Positions 34,361 through 43,072 are shown, numbered from the stretch's first letter. The stretch is DNA of 64,000 nucleotides from Candidatus Binatia bacterium (GCA_035541935.1 DATKMJ010000067.1:124001-188000), one strand, 5' to 3'. Notes: a model not told the origin generated them from the sequence alone. Numbers and translations: made by a program.

Positions 34361-35761
34361 TTAAAAATGTTTGCTAATAACTTGCTCGATGAAATTCCGA
34401 CCAATGTCTTCCAACTTGCCAGTCGCTATTTGACCGAATCGGAACCGCGCTACAAATACTTCGTCCTTCGGTTCGTACCCTAACTCGACAAGGTCCGGAA
34501 CATTTGGCGCGGTTATCTGTTCGAGTCGCGTGTAGTTGAAGGAACCCGGCGGGTCTTCCCGTGCCACAAACACAGTTACTTGGCAGTTTCGCGCGCGGAG
34601 TTGCCTGCTAGGCGAGCTAAAGAAAAAGAGATAACGAGCGTTGCGAGATTCACCTGTACCGAAATGCTGCACGAAATCGATCCGGAATAGCCAGGTCCTT
34701 TTTGCAGATTCACCCTGCATCAAACTCAGGTATTTCTCAAATTCGAGCATGCCGAAATCGTTGAAGTAAACGTGACCCAACCGAACTGCTTCATTAAGTA
34801 GTGCCGTGGTCTGCCTGAAATAACTACGCAACAGTTCCATAGCGCTCTTCCAGACCTCGTATCCATTCGTTTCGCGAACCAGCGCTTCATTGGAAAATCG
34901 CGCAGCTACCGAACGGGCCCAGTCCTGTCTCTGCTGCTGATTGGCGACTGCCTTTTCGTACTCCTCGATGCTTTCTTGCTCGCATTCAAGAACGAGTTCG
35001 ACGAATGCCGTTAGGCTAGAAGTTTGAGCATCTTCCAGCGCATCGTAATATCGGACCCGATCCTCGCGCGTAATGATCGCGATCGGAAACCCGTATCTCA
35101 TCAGCAATAGATTTAGAAGCAGTCTGGCCACCCTGCCGTTACCGTCGATGAAAGGGTGAATCGTAACGAACCAGGTGTGAGCAACGAGCGCTGAGGTGAG
35201 GCCTTCTAGCGAAGGAAACCGATCACTCGGAACCGATGTCGCGCTCAACCACCTCCCAAAGGATTCCATTTCCTGTGGAACCGCCGTCGGATTCGGGGGC
35301 TTATACTGAGAGCCGGAGATTTCGACCGAAATCGTTCGATATCTTCCAGCGTTCTCATCGTTGATGTCTTTGAGTATGAGCGCGTGCAACTGTCGAATGT
35401 CTGCTTCGGTAATCGGTCGCACCTGAGAACTGGCCAGATCTTCGAGCAGATCTAGCGCCGCCGAAAGGTTTTTAGCTTCAGCCTGATCACGGAGCGGCTT
35501 ACCCGTAAGCGTGAGACCCTGTTCTACTACCATTCGCGTCTCGCCAAGATCGAGGACATTTCCTTCGATGGCGTTGGAATTATAGATGTTGCGAATGCGG
35601 AAAAAGCCGTATATTTCTTTGAGCGCCGCTCGATCAAGCGACCCATTGGCCCGAAGATCGCGAACGCGCTCTACAATCTCTTCAGCTTGTTGTACAAACT
35701 GGGCTGTTAGGCAATAAGGTGTGCCAACAATCTCTATAAGCGTTTCCGTAGTGCTTTCCAT
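34361..35761 (-). CDS. Fic-domain protein (AMPylase-type)
   Basis: The product has 466 residues. The Fic motif HPFIDGNGR (202-210) carries the catalytic His202 and anion-hole residues. An N-terminal helix with SNAIEGN (62-68) matches the (S/T)xxxE(G/N) autoinhibitory motif, whose Glu66 blocks the ATP gamma phosphate (class II Fic). Such proteins transfer AMP, or other phosphate groups, to target hydroxyls. The C-terminal half is unassigned and may bind targets. The region is AT-richer than its upstream neighbours, which suggests transfer. Confidence 0.9.
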   Translation of the reverse strand: MESTTETLIEIVGTPYCLTAQFVQQAEEIVERVRDLRANGSLDRAALKEIYGFFRIRNIYNSNAIEGNVLDLGETRMVVEQGLTLTGKPLRDQAEAKNLSAALDLLEDLASSQVRPITEADIRQLHALILKDINDENAGRYRTISVEISGSQYKPPNPTAVPQEMESFGRWLSATSVPSDRFPSLEGLTSALVAHTWFVTIHPFIDGNGRVARLLLNLLLMRYGFPIAIITREDRVRYYDALEDAQTSSLTAFVELVLECEQESIEEYEKAVANQQQRQDWARSVAARFSNEALVRETNGYEVWKSAMELLRSYFRQTTALLNEAVRLGHVYFNDFGMLEFEKYLSLMQGESAKRTWLFRIDFVQHFGTGESRNARYLFFFSSPSRQLRARNCQVTVFVAREDPPGSFNYTRLEQITAPNVPDLVELGYEPKDEVFVARFRFGQIATGKLEDIGRNFIEQVISKHF

Positions 35762-35799
35762 CGGCGCGAGACTCCTTTACGTGCGCTGCATATTGGCGA

Positions 35800-36393
35800 T
35801 CACAACCGGGACCCCCCGCTGTTGTCAACCCAGCCAGTCAACGGGATCGGCGTAGAGGTACTCCGATCCAGGTCGACGAGCCGCAGATGTTGATCGTCAC
35901 GTGGGCCTCGCCCCTCGATCGAAAAGAGGCGTCCGTTGCCAGCGGCTGCAACCGCCACCGGTGCAAAGCCGGGGTTTTGAGGTTGGGAAAATGTCTCTTG
36001 GCCAGTTGGCAATAGTTGAACGTACTTACCGTTTGAGATAAACCAATAGGCCCCGTCCCTTGCCGGCGTAAAAGCCGTTCCAAAGAGATCTTGGGGGACC
36101 GGCGCGACGGTGAGCAGCTGGCCATTGCGCACCGTCGATATGCTCCAGGCGCACTCTCTTCGGGAAAGTCCCGATCGAAGCGAAAACAACGGCTCTTTAT
36201 TTGAGAGGTCAGTGCGTAGGCTGATCCCAAAGGCATCTTCGCATGGTCCGGACAAGCCTATTTCCTCGTAGGTTCCGACAAGTTGACCGGAAGGGATAGC
36301 CGTTGCAGATACGCATGCGATCGTCGAAATCACGACAGCGATAAGCGAGACTACCCTTAAGACCTGGGCGGCTATCGGCTTGTTGTTGTCCAC
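35800..36393 (-). CDS. Hypothetical lipoprotein
   Basis: The product has 197 residues starting at GTG. An N-terminal hydrophobic segment ends in STIAC, a plausible lipobox (Cys27), so it may be lipid-anchored. The rest has repeated short beta-type strands (DGAYWFISNGKYVQLLPTG, GNGRLFSIEGRG) suggesting a propeller-like fold. No family is recognised. It is separated from Fic by 38 bp and may share its transcript. Confidence 0.55.
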   Translation of the reverse strand: MDNNKPIAAQVLRVVSLIAVVISTIACVSATAIPSGQLVGTYEEIGLSGPCEDAFGISLRTDLSNKEPLFSLRSGLSRRECAWSISTVRNGQLLTVAPVPQDLFGTAFTPARDGAYWFISNGKYVQLLPTGQETFSQPQNPGFAPVAVAAAGNGRLFSIEGRGPRDDQHLRLVDLDRSTSTPIPLTGWVDNSGGSRL

Positions 36394-36748
36394 AGTAGCT
36401 TACCGTGACTCCTTGCTTCGGCGTCTTTATTCGGCTTTGTGGCATCGCGTGAACGCCACGCAGCCCCACGATTGTTTCGGCTTAGCCCGACCGAGCCCCG
36501 CGCCCTAGCGGCATTACACGACCGCTCCCTTTCCTGAAATCGTAAACGTAGATCGAGTAACCGATGCGATCATCGAGGGTCTGGGTACGCAACCACTCCC
36601 CAGTTGGGCCGGCGATTTCCGGGCCGGCGTAAAGCCACGTCGCGCTGGACCGCGACAAGACAGTCTCGCCGGTCGGAGCCGGGAACCAAGGCTCTGCGCC
36701 GAACGTCCTTCGGTGTCGATGCGTTCCCGCATCGGGGGAGCGAGAGAT
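36394..36748. other. 355-bp intergenic region; last 70 bp is a conserved leader (36678-36748, + strand)
   Basis: No convincing gene was found; several short frames on both strands lack family features. The 3' part (36678-36748) is a near match to 40375-40441 on the other strand. It includes a small hairpin GATGCG-TTCCC-GCATC and GGGGGAGCGA just before the lipoprotein start. It is probably the untranslated leader of the lipoprotein gene. Confidence 0.55.
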
Positions 36749-37693
36749 ATGAAGGGTTTGGGGCTGATCCGCTACGCCGTAACGATCGGCGTAGTCGTTG
36801 CATCGCTGGCCGGATGCAGCGGATCGCAGCCAGGAATGGCCGGCGGAATCCCTCGCGCGGCAGATGCGGCACAGCGACCCGCGACGAGCGGCCCTCTGCT
36901 ATATGCGGCAGATATCCTTACGGGGAACGTGAACGTGTTTACCTATCCACAAGCACAATTAGCGTTCACGCTTAGCGGCTTCGTTTTTCCATCGGGGGAG
37001 TGCGTCGACAAACAAGGCGACGTTTTCATCCTCAGCGAGCCTACGGTTCAAAGCGGCATGGTTACGGAATATACACACGGTGGCACCACTCCGATTGGGA
37101 CGTTGAGCGATCCGGGCGTCCCCTTGGGTTGTTCGGTCGATCCGACAACGAATAACCTCGCGGTGACGAATTCCAACGACGTAGTCGCCGTGTACGAAGG
37201 CGCACAAGGCATGCCCACGACCTACGCGCCTGATATACCTTACCTCGGTTATTGCGCGTATGACAACGCCGGCAACCTATACATCGATGGCTGGGACAAC
37301 TACGAGCGTTTCGTGCTGAGCGTGCTCCGGTCTGGAAGCAACGCATTCAGCTCGGTGTCGCTGAGCGTAACAATTTCACGAGACAGCGGCGCTCTTCAGT
37401 TCGACTCAAACAACCTTGTTGTAGCGAGTGACCCTCAGCACAACGGGCCCGGAGCGTTGCTCAGTGTCCGGGTTTCTAACGGCGTCGGTACGATCGTAGG
37501 TACGACGCGGCTGAAGCCCGGTGGACCGCACCGAGATTTCGGCGGCCCGATTTGGATCGAGAATAGGCGCGTCTTACAACCGGTTCATTCATCGGTCGAT
37601 ATCGGCATCTGGGACTATCCACGAGGTGGAAAGACGGTGCAAACGATTGACCAGGCGGGGCACGCTATTGCGGGTCTTGTGATTAGTCGGTAG
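36749..37693 (+). CDS. Surface lipoprotein with beta-propeller-like repeats
   Basis: The product has 314 residues. The N-terminus (MKGLGLIRYAVT..) ends in the lipobox SLAGC near residue 22-26, followed by a Gly/Ser linker. The mature part has repeated LYAADILTGNV and NLYIDGWDNYE-like strands of NHL or six-bladed propeller proteins. It should be anchored in the envelope. ATG at 36749 follows GGGGGAG; a longer frame (MRSRIGGARD...) reads the conserved leader. Two related lipoproteins follow, at 37979 and 39053. Confidence 0.7.
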   Translation: MKGLGLIRYAVTIGVVVASLAGCSGSQPGMAGGIPRAADAAQRPATSGPLLYAADILTGNVNVFTYPQAQLAFTLSGFVFPSGECVDKQGDVFILSEPTVQSGMVTEYTHGGTTPIGTLSDPGVPLGCSVDPTTNNLAVTNSNDVVAVYEGAQGMPTTYAPDIPYLGYCAYDNAGNLYIDGWDNYERFVLSVLRSGSNAFSSVSLSVTISRDSGALQFDSNNLVVASDPQHNGPGALLSVRVSNGVGTIVGTTRLKPGGPHRDFGGPIWIENRRVLQPVHSSVDIGIWDYPRGGKTVQTIDQAGHAIAGLVISR

Positions 37694-37697
37694 CACC

Positions 37698-37910
37698 TTG
37701 TGGGTCGTCGCATCTAAGGAGCAAACGACATATTGGAATATCGACGGCCTGTGCAGCGTCGACCTAGACGGCGACACGCCTGGTGGGATCACAACCAGCG
37801 GGTTTCCCACGAAATCCGGAGCAACGTATGCCTTCTCCCTCCTGTTTTCCGGGAACGCCTACTGCCCGCCGACTACCAAGACCATGAAAATCTTGATCGA
37901 CCTCCAGTAA
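37698..37910 (+). pseudogene. Fragment of a choice-of-anchor C / DUF642-like domain
   Basis: A 70-residue frame (TTG start) reads SVDLDGDTPGGITTSGF and SGATYAFSLLFSGNAYCPP, then KTMKILID. This is the pattern of the C-terminal strands of choice-of-anchor C (DUF642-like) secreted proteins, which read VDLxGxxPGxIxQ and GxTYxLxFxLxGN. No signal peptide or N-terminal part is present. It is probably a truncated gene between two lipoprotein genes. Confidence 0.4.
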
Positions 37911-37978
37911 CACTTACGTGGGATACCCCCGCAGGCAATGTCGCCTCCGCGGAACGTAGCAGGAGTAGCCGCTCTGGC

Positions 37979-38932
37979 TTGGCCGGCGCCTTAGCCATCG
38001 GCGCGGCCGCGGCATTGCTGGCTGCCTGCGGCGGGTCGCAGCCGCCGATCGGCGCGCCGGATGCGACGCCGCAAAGCCAGAAGATGACACTCCCAGAGGC
38101 AAGCACGAGTTCGAAGGTCTACGTCGCCGACAACGCCCACGCTGTCATCGAGTTCGACGCTTCAGGCCGCGAGTTGGCAAAAGCAACCATGAAAGCGATT
38201 CCGCTCGACGTTGTGGTCGACAGCCACGGCCATGTGTACGTGCTCGGAGCGGCGGGCAGCTCTTGGCGGGTGTGGGAGCTGACGTCTGACTTGCAGCACC
38301 GGATCGCCACCTATGAGACGCCAAACATTGCGCTCACGATGACTATTGACGCTAATAACAATCTTTATGTCTCAGATTCGGATTATCAGAGCGGTTACGA
38401 GCACGTGATCGAGTACTCGTATGGGTCAACGAAAATCGCTAAGACGTTCCTCGTCGGTTGGGCGCCAGGTGGTCCCCCGACGCTCGCCGGGATTTCAGTG
38501 AGTGGCAACAATCTCTTCACGATCTTGTACCCTGGCGGAAGACCCGACGACTTCCTAAAGCAGTGTCGGCTTGCGGGCTCCAGTTGCAAGTCGATCGCCG
38601 GTCTCTTAGACGACAGCTGTGGCTTCACGATGACCACGGGATCCATCGGCGAAAAGGCCTTCGGGACTGGCGTGGCGCTGTTAAAGATTATTCCTGGCCG
38701 TGGCTATAAGGACATCGGCGTTATTAAGCTTCCCGCCGGCTATTATATAGGATGGGCCGCGTACGGACTGTGCAATCTGCACGGCCGCGGGAAGTTCTTT
38801 TGGACAACTATGGCAAATTCAACAACCGGCGACGCGGTGGCGGTGGAGTTTAACGCCACAACCGGTAAGATGGTAAAGACTATAGGGAGCGGATATCTCG
38901 AACGTCCAGTCGCCGCATACCAAACCCCTTAA
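37979..38932 (+). CDS. Surface lipoprotein (NHL/propeller-like), paralogue of neighbours
   Basis: About 317 residues from a TTG at 37979. The N-terminus is a hydrophobic signal with ALLAACGGSQPPIGAP, nearly identical to the lipobox region of the GloVer lipoprotein at 39-40 kb. Mature strands include VYVADNAHAVIEFDASGREL and NNLYVSDSDY, as in propeller repeats. The start is uncertain, since no ATG precedes the signal peptide and AGGAG lies 13 bases upstream. The gene may have lost its original 5' end when the fragment upstream was inserted. Confidence 0.6.
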   Translation: MAGALAIGAAAALLAACGGSQPPIGAPDATPQSQKMTLPEASTSSKVYVADNAHAVIEFDASGRELAKATMKAIPLDVVVDSHGHVYVLGAAGSSWRVWELTSDLQHRIATYETPNIALTMTIDANNNLYVSDSDYQSGYEHVIEYSYGSTKIAKTFLVGWAPGGPPTLAGISVSGNNLFTILYPGGRPDDFLKQCRLAGSSCKSIAGLLDDSCGFTMTTGSIGEKAFGTGVALLKIIPGRGYKDIGVIKLPAGYYIGWAAYGLCNLHGRGKFFWTTMANSTTGDAVAVEFNATTGKMVKTIGSGYLERPVAAYQTP

Positions 38933-39052
38933 AGCCTACGCGAACGCTGTACTAAGGTAGCCTAAGGCGCTTTCAAACGCCCCACTTGGCCATGCGACCG
39001 AGGTGATCTTGGAGAGCAATCGGAGTTTTATCCGGCTAATAAAGCGCCTGGC

Positions 39053-40369
39053 TCAGCAGAACGTGTGTAATCTCTTTACCTTCCCGCTCAGGGTGAGGCT
39101 GAAGACCGTGCCGCCGTCACAGCTGCCTCCAAACGTTACGCCGTAGAGGATGCCGTTCATCGCAGTTAGACCCTCTGCGGGGCCATAACCCTGCGAGAAG
39201 CTGCGCAGCACGCTCTCGCTCCCGCTTGTGGTAATACTGAACACGGTTCCCGAAGCATGGGTACCACCTGCGGCCGTTTCGCCGTAGAGCATGCCGTTGA
39301 CATCGAGCAGCCCGCTATCCGGGTATTCGCCATCAGAGCATCTTTTTCGCGGCGGGCAACCCGCTCCGAAGCTGTGCAGCACATTCACGGTGCCGTCCGT
39401 CGTGATGCTGTAGACGGTTCCCTCATTATGATACGGTCCGCCGCCGCTGGTCGTGCCGTAGAGCACGCCGTTTATGTTGATCAAGCCGTTCGAGCCCGCG
39501 CTGCCGCCGCCTGGAGGAGCGTCGAAGCTGTACAGGACCTTCGTGCGGCCGGTCTTGCTCATGCCGTACACTACCCCCGCACCCTGTGCGCCTCCGTAGG
39601 CCGTTGTGCCGTATAGCGTGCCGTCGACGTCGGTCAATGCCTCATTCGGATACGCTCCGCCTTCGGCACCCAATCCTTTGCCCCCGCGACCGAAACTGTG
39701 CAGCACTTTCTCGACCCCGCTCGTCGTGACGCTGAAGACAGTTCCTAGCCCATAAGCACCGCCATACCATGACGTGCCATACAGCGTTCCGCCGATCGCG
39801 GCCAACGCGTTGGGATAGTTAGCGTCGCGGCAACGGCGGGGGTGGCGGCACCCACCGCCGGTGAAACTGTACAGCACGGTCTCTGCGCCGTTCTTGAAGC
39901 TGAATACGGTCCCGCAACCATCGGGACCATGAAAGTTCCCGCAAGGTCCAAGTCCGCCGCGCCCGGTGGTGCCGTAGAGCGTGCCGCTGATGCTGACTAG
40001 GCTCGTAGGATTCAAGCCGTCAGAGCACTTCTTCCGCCTCCGGCAACCCGTTGCGAAGCTGTGCAACACTTCCTCGACGCCGCTGGACGTGATGCGGTAC
40101 ACGGTTCCGTCGTTGCCGGCGCCGCCGGCCCCAGTCGTCCCGTAGAGCTTGCCGCTTAGGGCGACCAATCGTGAGGATGGTCCGAGTCCGTCAGGGACGC
40201 TCGAAGTATTTTGTGACGATCCGCTAGGTTCATCACGCGTGATCATCGCGCGGCTTTGCGGCATAACGCCTGGCGCGCCGATCGGCGGCTGCGATCCGCC
40301 GCACCCTGCGAGCAATGCCGAGGCCGCGCCCAGCGTTATGGCGTAGCGGCTAAGTCGCGATCCCTTCAC
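39053..40369 (-). CDS. GloVer-repeat lipoprotein (choice-of-anchor tandem repeat)
   Basis: The product has 438 residues. A lipoprotein signal (ALLAGCGGSQPPIGAP) is followed by about eight repeats of roughly 45 residues with the pattern LYGTTxxGGxxxxGTVF and xxVLHSF, typical of the GloVer tandem-repeat family and predicted to form a propeller. Several repeats insert a basic Cys segment (GCRRRKKCSDG). It should be anchored in the outer envelope. GTG at 40369 follows GGGGGAG. A more upstream ATG (40399) would translate the conserved leader. Confidence 0.8.
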   Translation of the reverse strand: MKGSRLSRYAITLGAASALLAGCGGSQPPIGAPGVMPQSRAMITRDEPSGSSQNTSSVPDGLGPSSRLVALSGKLYGTTGAGGAGNDGTVYRITSSGVEEVLHSFATGCRRRKKCSDGLNPTSLVSISGTLYGTTGRGGLGPCGNFHGPDGCGTVFSFKNGAETVLYSFTGGGCRHPRRCRDANYPNALAAIGGTLYGTSWYGGAYGLGTVFSVTTSGVEKVLHSFGRGGKGLGAEGGAYPNEALTDVDGTLYGTTAYGGAQGAGVVYGMSKTGRTKVLYSFDAPPGGGSAGSNGLININGVLYGTTSGGGPYHNEGTVYSITTDGTVNVLHSFGAGCPPRKRCSDGEYPDSGLLDVNGMLYGETAAGGTHASGTVFSITTSGSESVLRSFSQGYGPAEGLTAMNGILYGVTFGGSCDGGTVFSLTLSGKVKRLHTFC

Positions 40370-40374
40370 GTGCT

Positions 40375-40441
40375 TCGCTCCCCCGATGCAGGAACGCATC
40401 GGCAGCGAGGAACGTTCGGCGCATAGCCTCAGTTCCCGGGC
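40375..40441 (-). promoter_or_regulatory. Conserved leader, second copy
   Basis: On the minus strand this reads CCGGGAACTGAGGCT, then GCGCCGAACGTT, then GATGCGTTCCTGCATCGGGG and AGCGA just before the GTG start. It matches the leader at 36678-36748 nearly base for base, including the GATGCG/GCATC hairpin. Shared non-coding sequence before paralogous lipoproteins suggests common regulation or gene duplication with the leader. Confidence 0.55.
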
Positions 40442-40520
40442 CAGACGCCGCGAGTCGCCACGGCGCCCTTGCCCACGGACCAGGCGCACACTGCAGCGCG
40501 GCCAAAAAGCGAAGACCAAG

Positions 40521-41144
40521 TTAGGATGGGCTCAGCATCGTCGAGAGCGTAACGGTGCCCGATGCGTCGACCTGGATCGTGACGGCGCCGTCTTCGTCGG
40601 TGCGGTAGATCGTCGCGCCGAATCGGCGCAGCGTCGCGAGCGTCTGCGGCGCGGGATGGCCGAAGAGATTGTGGCGGCCGACCGAGACGATCGCGTAGCG
40701 CGGACGCACCGCCGCGATGAAGGCCGGCGTCGAGGAGTACGCCGAGCCGTGATGGCCGACTTTCAGAATCACGCAGCGCAGGTCGACGCGTTCGGCTAAG
40801 AAGCGCTGTTCGGCCGCGGCGCCGGCGTCGCCGGTGAAGAGCATGCAGAAGCCGCCGTAGCGCAGCGTGAAGGCGACGGAATTTTCGTTGATGTCGTTGC
40901 GCGAGCCGCTGACGAAAGGCAGCGACGGCCCGAGAAAGTGCAGCACGAGTCCGTCGTCGGTGCGCCACTCCGAACCGGCGCGCGGAGTGACGATCGGCAC
41001 GCCGCGCGCACGCGCCGTCTCCATCGCGTCGAGATAAGCGTGGCCAGTATAGTGCTGCCCGCCGTCGGCGAACTCGGCGACCGCAAGCCGTCGCAGCGCG
41101 GGCGCGACGCCGCCCGCATGGTCGCAACGGAAATCTAGGGCAAA
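40521..41144 (-). pseudogene. comEC: comEC (DNA uptake channel) 3' fragment: metallo-beta-lactamase domain only
   Basis: The frame is open from 41144 and reads CDHAGGVAPALRRLAVAEF, SEWRTDDGLVLHFLGPS, NENSVAFTLRYGGFCMLFTGDAG, LKVGHHGSAYSST and VSVGRHNLFGHPAP. This is the second half of the ComEC/Rec2 metallo-beta-lactamase domain, to its C-terminus. Family members read HPHADHAGG at the start; here the sequence departs just before DH (about 41124), and the channel domain is absent. The gene was cut by insertion or deletion at that point, so any protein made from the internal ATG at 41024 lacks the channel. Confidence 0.75.
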
Positions 41145-41324
41145 CTACAAAACGGCCTAGTCAGAGCCATCGGGCTTCGCCCAGTCGGAGGGCCGGGTGC
41201 CGACCGAACCTCTAGAATAGGCTATTAAATACTTGAGTATGAGGCCCCCGGATGAAGAAACATCCGAAGGCCGACCGTGCCCAGGCCTTAGCCCCCGATC
41301 GGGCGGCCGTGCTACCATCGCCGC

Positions 41325-41501
41325 ATGGCGAAGCGACCTCTGAAGCCGCTCATCCCCGTGAAGGACCTCGATCAGGTCCTAGGCAGGCTCCTAGCCGTGC
41401 CTAAGGCCGAGGTGGACGACGCCGTGGCGAAGCCAATAAGGCGCAAGCGAGCGCCGAATCCCAGGAAAACAGGGAAGGCCAAAAAGACCCCAGCGAAATA
41501 G
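41325..41501 (+). CDS. Small basic hypothetical protein
   Basis: 58 residues, with an acidic-amphipathic middle (PLIPVKDLDQVLGRLLAVPKAE) and a Lys/Arg-rich tail (RRKRAPNPRKTGKAKKTPAK). Its length, charge pattern and position about 38 bp upstream of the next gene suggest a small regulator or antitoxin-like protein. No family is assigned. Confidence 0.5.
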   Translation: MAKRPLKPLIPVKDLDQVLGRLLAVPKAEVDDAVAKPIRRKRAPNPRKTGKAKKTPAK

Positions 41502-41539
41502 GAGGAGGTCCCAGCGGCTGCGACCAATGTCGTGCCAGG

Positions 41540-42100
41540 ATGGCCAATAGCACCGAGGCCTTGATAGCTAAACTCGTGGAGGCGCGAGCTGCTTTGGCTG
41601 TCAAAAAACGCTACCACCTTAAAATGTCCGGCGACCACTTCGGCGCGGTGCAGATGCTTGACCGCGACGACAAAGAGCTTCTGGCGATGCTTGCCCGTTA
41701 CGGATATAAAGAGCCGCAAGGGGAGCAAGACACAGCCAGCGGGCAATTGACGAACGACGAGTTAGCGGCGAAGTGGATCATCGAATATGGTTCAATCGCG
41801 ACAGCCCGAATGTGGACCGAGTGGCTTGTTAACAACAAAGTTATCGAAAGCCCTGCGACTGTTGCTGCCGTGCTTGATCGGTTTCCCATGACGTTGCGCC
41901 AGCAATACAACGCCGACCGCAATAAAGCTATCGAAGCGTTGCGGGCACAGCTCGTCAGCTGGATTGAAAAGAACCAAACTAAGTTGCGGTACGCTGACGC
42001 TAAGATATGGGCCGCCAAACCCGAGACCAATACGTTTGAAGCGTTCGCCGCGCTCGCTGAGGCCGTGAAAGAATGGTCCGACAAAAAGGAGACCGCCTAG
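41540..42100 (+). CDS. Hypothetical protein of the integrated element
   Basis: 186 residues, mostly helical, with no signal or membrane segment. A coiled-coil-like N-terminus (TEALIAKLVEARAALAVKKRYHLKMSGDHFGAV) is followed by WIIEYGSIATARMWTEWLV and a Lys/Glu-rich end. No motif is recognised. A GGAGGAGG site lies 34 bases upstream, rather far from the ATG. It is the first substantial gene downstream of the comEC breakpoint. Confidence 0.55.
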   Translation: MANSTEALIAKLVEARAALAVKKRYHLKMSGDHFGAVQMLDRDDKELLAMLARYGYKEPQGEQDTASGQLTNDELAAKWIIEYGSIATARMWTEWLVNNKVIESPATVAAVLDRFPMTLRQQYNADRNKAIEALRAQLVSWIEKNQTKLRYADAKIWAAKPETNTFEAFAALAEAVKEWSDKKETA

Positions 42101-42119
42101 ACGATCTCCTTTGCTTTAT

Positions 42120-42211
42120 CCGCCGCTAGCAGAATCGGTATATGCAACCGCCCTGGAAGCGGTGCCAAGTCTGAAAAGGCTTGGATCCGGGTTCGAGGCC
42201 CGGCCGGCGGA
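42120..42211 (+). tRNA. Class II tRNA-like gene (long variable arm; Ser-like, anticodon ambiguous GGA/UGG)
   Basis: A cloverleaf can be drawn. Acceptor CCGCCGC/CCGGCGG has one C-C mismatch next to the T arm. A 3-bp D stem (GCA/TGC) encloses a loop with GG. The anticodon stem is ACCGC/GCGGT with loop CCTGGAA. The long variable arm is CCAAG/CTTGG, and the T arm is CCGGG/CCCGG with loop TTCGAGG; A73 follows. T8, A14, G18G19 and TTCGA are in place. A C stands where U33 is expected: reading the loop as drawn gives UGG, while a one-base shift gives GGA (Ser). The 3' CCA is not encoded. It may be functional or decayed. Confidence 0.6.
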
Positions 42212-42459
42212 TTTCCTTTATTTTCACGGCTCGGCCACACTGCTTTTACCACTAGGCCGCAGTTTTGTCGAAAGGCGGGCAGTAAGGTAAAATAAAGGTC
42301 CTCGCGAGCGATCTTGTTGCTTCCGCGAGGGGCAAAATCGGGCGAAGCCGGTAGCCCGAGGGTACTCCGAAGCGTTCCAGCGTGTCTGGCGAGTGCCATT
42401 ACCTTGGGCGCGGTCCCCGCGCTTACAAGGTGCCGGGTGCTATATGGAAAGGAGGTGCA

Positions 42460-42738
42460 TTGGAGAAATCTATGTTACGTCTAGAAGCAATCGGCGTTCG
42501 GGTAACTGACGCCGGTATCACCCATGTAGTTTGTCTCCACGCCGGGGGCAAGACCAAGATGCATACCGCTGAGGAATGTATCGCGTTCGTAACCGGCGGC
42601 AACGAGATGTACACGTCGCCTGATGGAATACGTCAGACGCGTGTACGTGTAGTTGGAGGGGAACTTCGCGGACCGTATTTGCGTACGGAACCGAACGACT
42701 CTCTAGAGGATAATCTGCTCAGCCTACCTCGCTACTAG
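42460..42738 (+). CDS. DUF3892-like protein
   Basis: About 92 residues from TTG at 42460, which has a GGAGG site 4 bases away; an in-frame ATG follows at 42472. The C-terminus has YLRTEPNDSLEDNLLSLPRY, the YLRTxxDxxxxDNLLxLP signature of DUF3892, after a short beta domain with THVVCLHAGGKT. Small proteins of this family are common in bacteria and phages with unknown function. The tRNA-like gene lies about 250 bp upstream, with nothing recognised in the gap. Confidence 0.6.
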   Translation: MEKSMLRLEAIGVRVTDAGITHVVCLHAGGKTKMHTAEECIAFVTGGNEMYTSPDGIRQTRVRVVGGELRGPYLRTEPNDSLEDNLLSLPRY

Positions 42739-42761
42739 CTTCGGCTAAGTAGCAGGGACGA

Positions 42762-42959
42762 CTAGTACGCCGGGTCGGGTGAGCGAGCTGTGCCACGCGA
42801 ACTCATCCGCTCGGCGTATTGTCTTATGGAGAGCAACTCTGATCCGGTTTGTGCGCACCAAATCTTCATGCAAATTAGATCGCACAAAGGCTCGGATCGT
42901 GGGTAACCGGGTTCGTCGGCTTCGACCGGCTTCCCGCAAACTAGGCAGCGTCGTTCCAT
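42762..42959 (-). CDS. Small zinc-ribbon-like protein
   Basis: 65 residues. Starting ERRCLVCGKPVEADEPGY, it has CxxC and later Cys residues (LCDLICMKIWC) that could form a zinc ribbon. The ATG at 42959 has GGAGAG just upstream. It is a plausible small regulator of the element. The 3' end overlaps no other gene. Confidence 0.45.
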   Translation of the reverse strand: MERRCLVCGKPVEADEPGYPRSEPLCDLICMKIWCAQTGSELLSIRQYAERMSSRGTARSPDPAY

Positions 42960-43072
42960 GCTCTCCAGGTTTTCAAAAGTGGATTTCTATCCAACCAAAT
43001 TTCGGCTAGCAGGGTCAAGCCACTAAATCTTGTGGTTGAGCTCTCCGTATGACCACTATCATAACCGATTTG

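Noticed and set aside
42215-42290. Possible second tRNA on the minus strand (TAGTGGTAAAAGC-like D arm)
   Set aside because: No T-loop or acceptor stem could be paired; only the D-arm-like stretch is tRNA-like.
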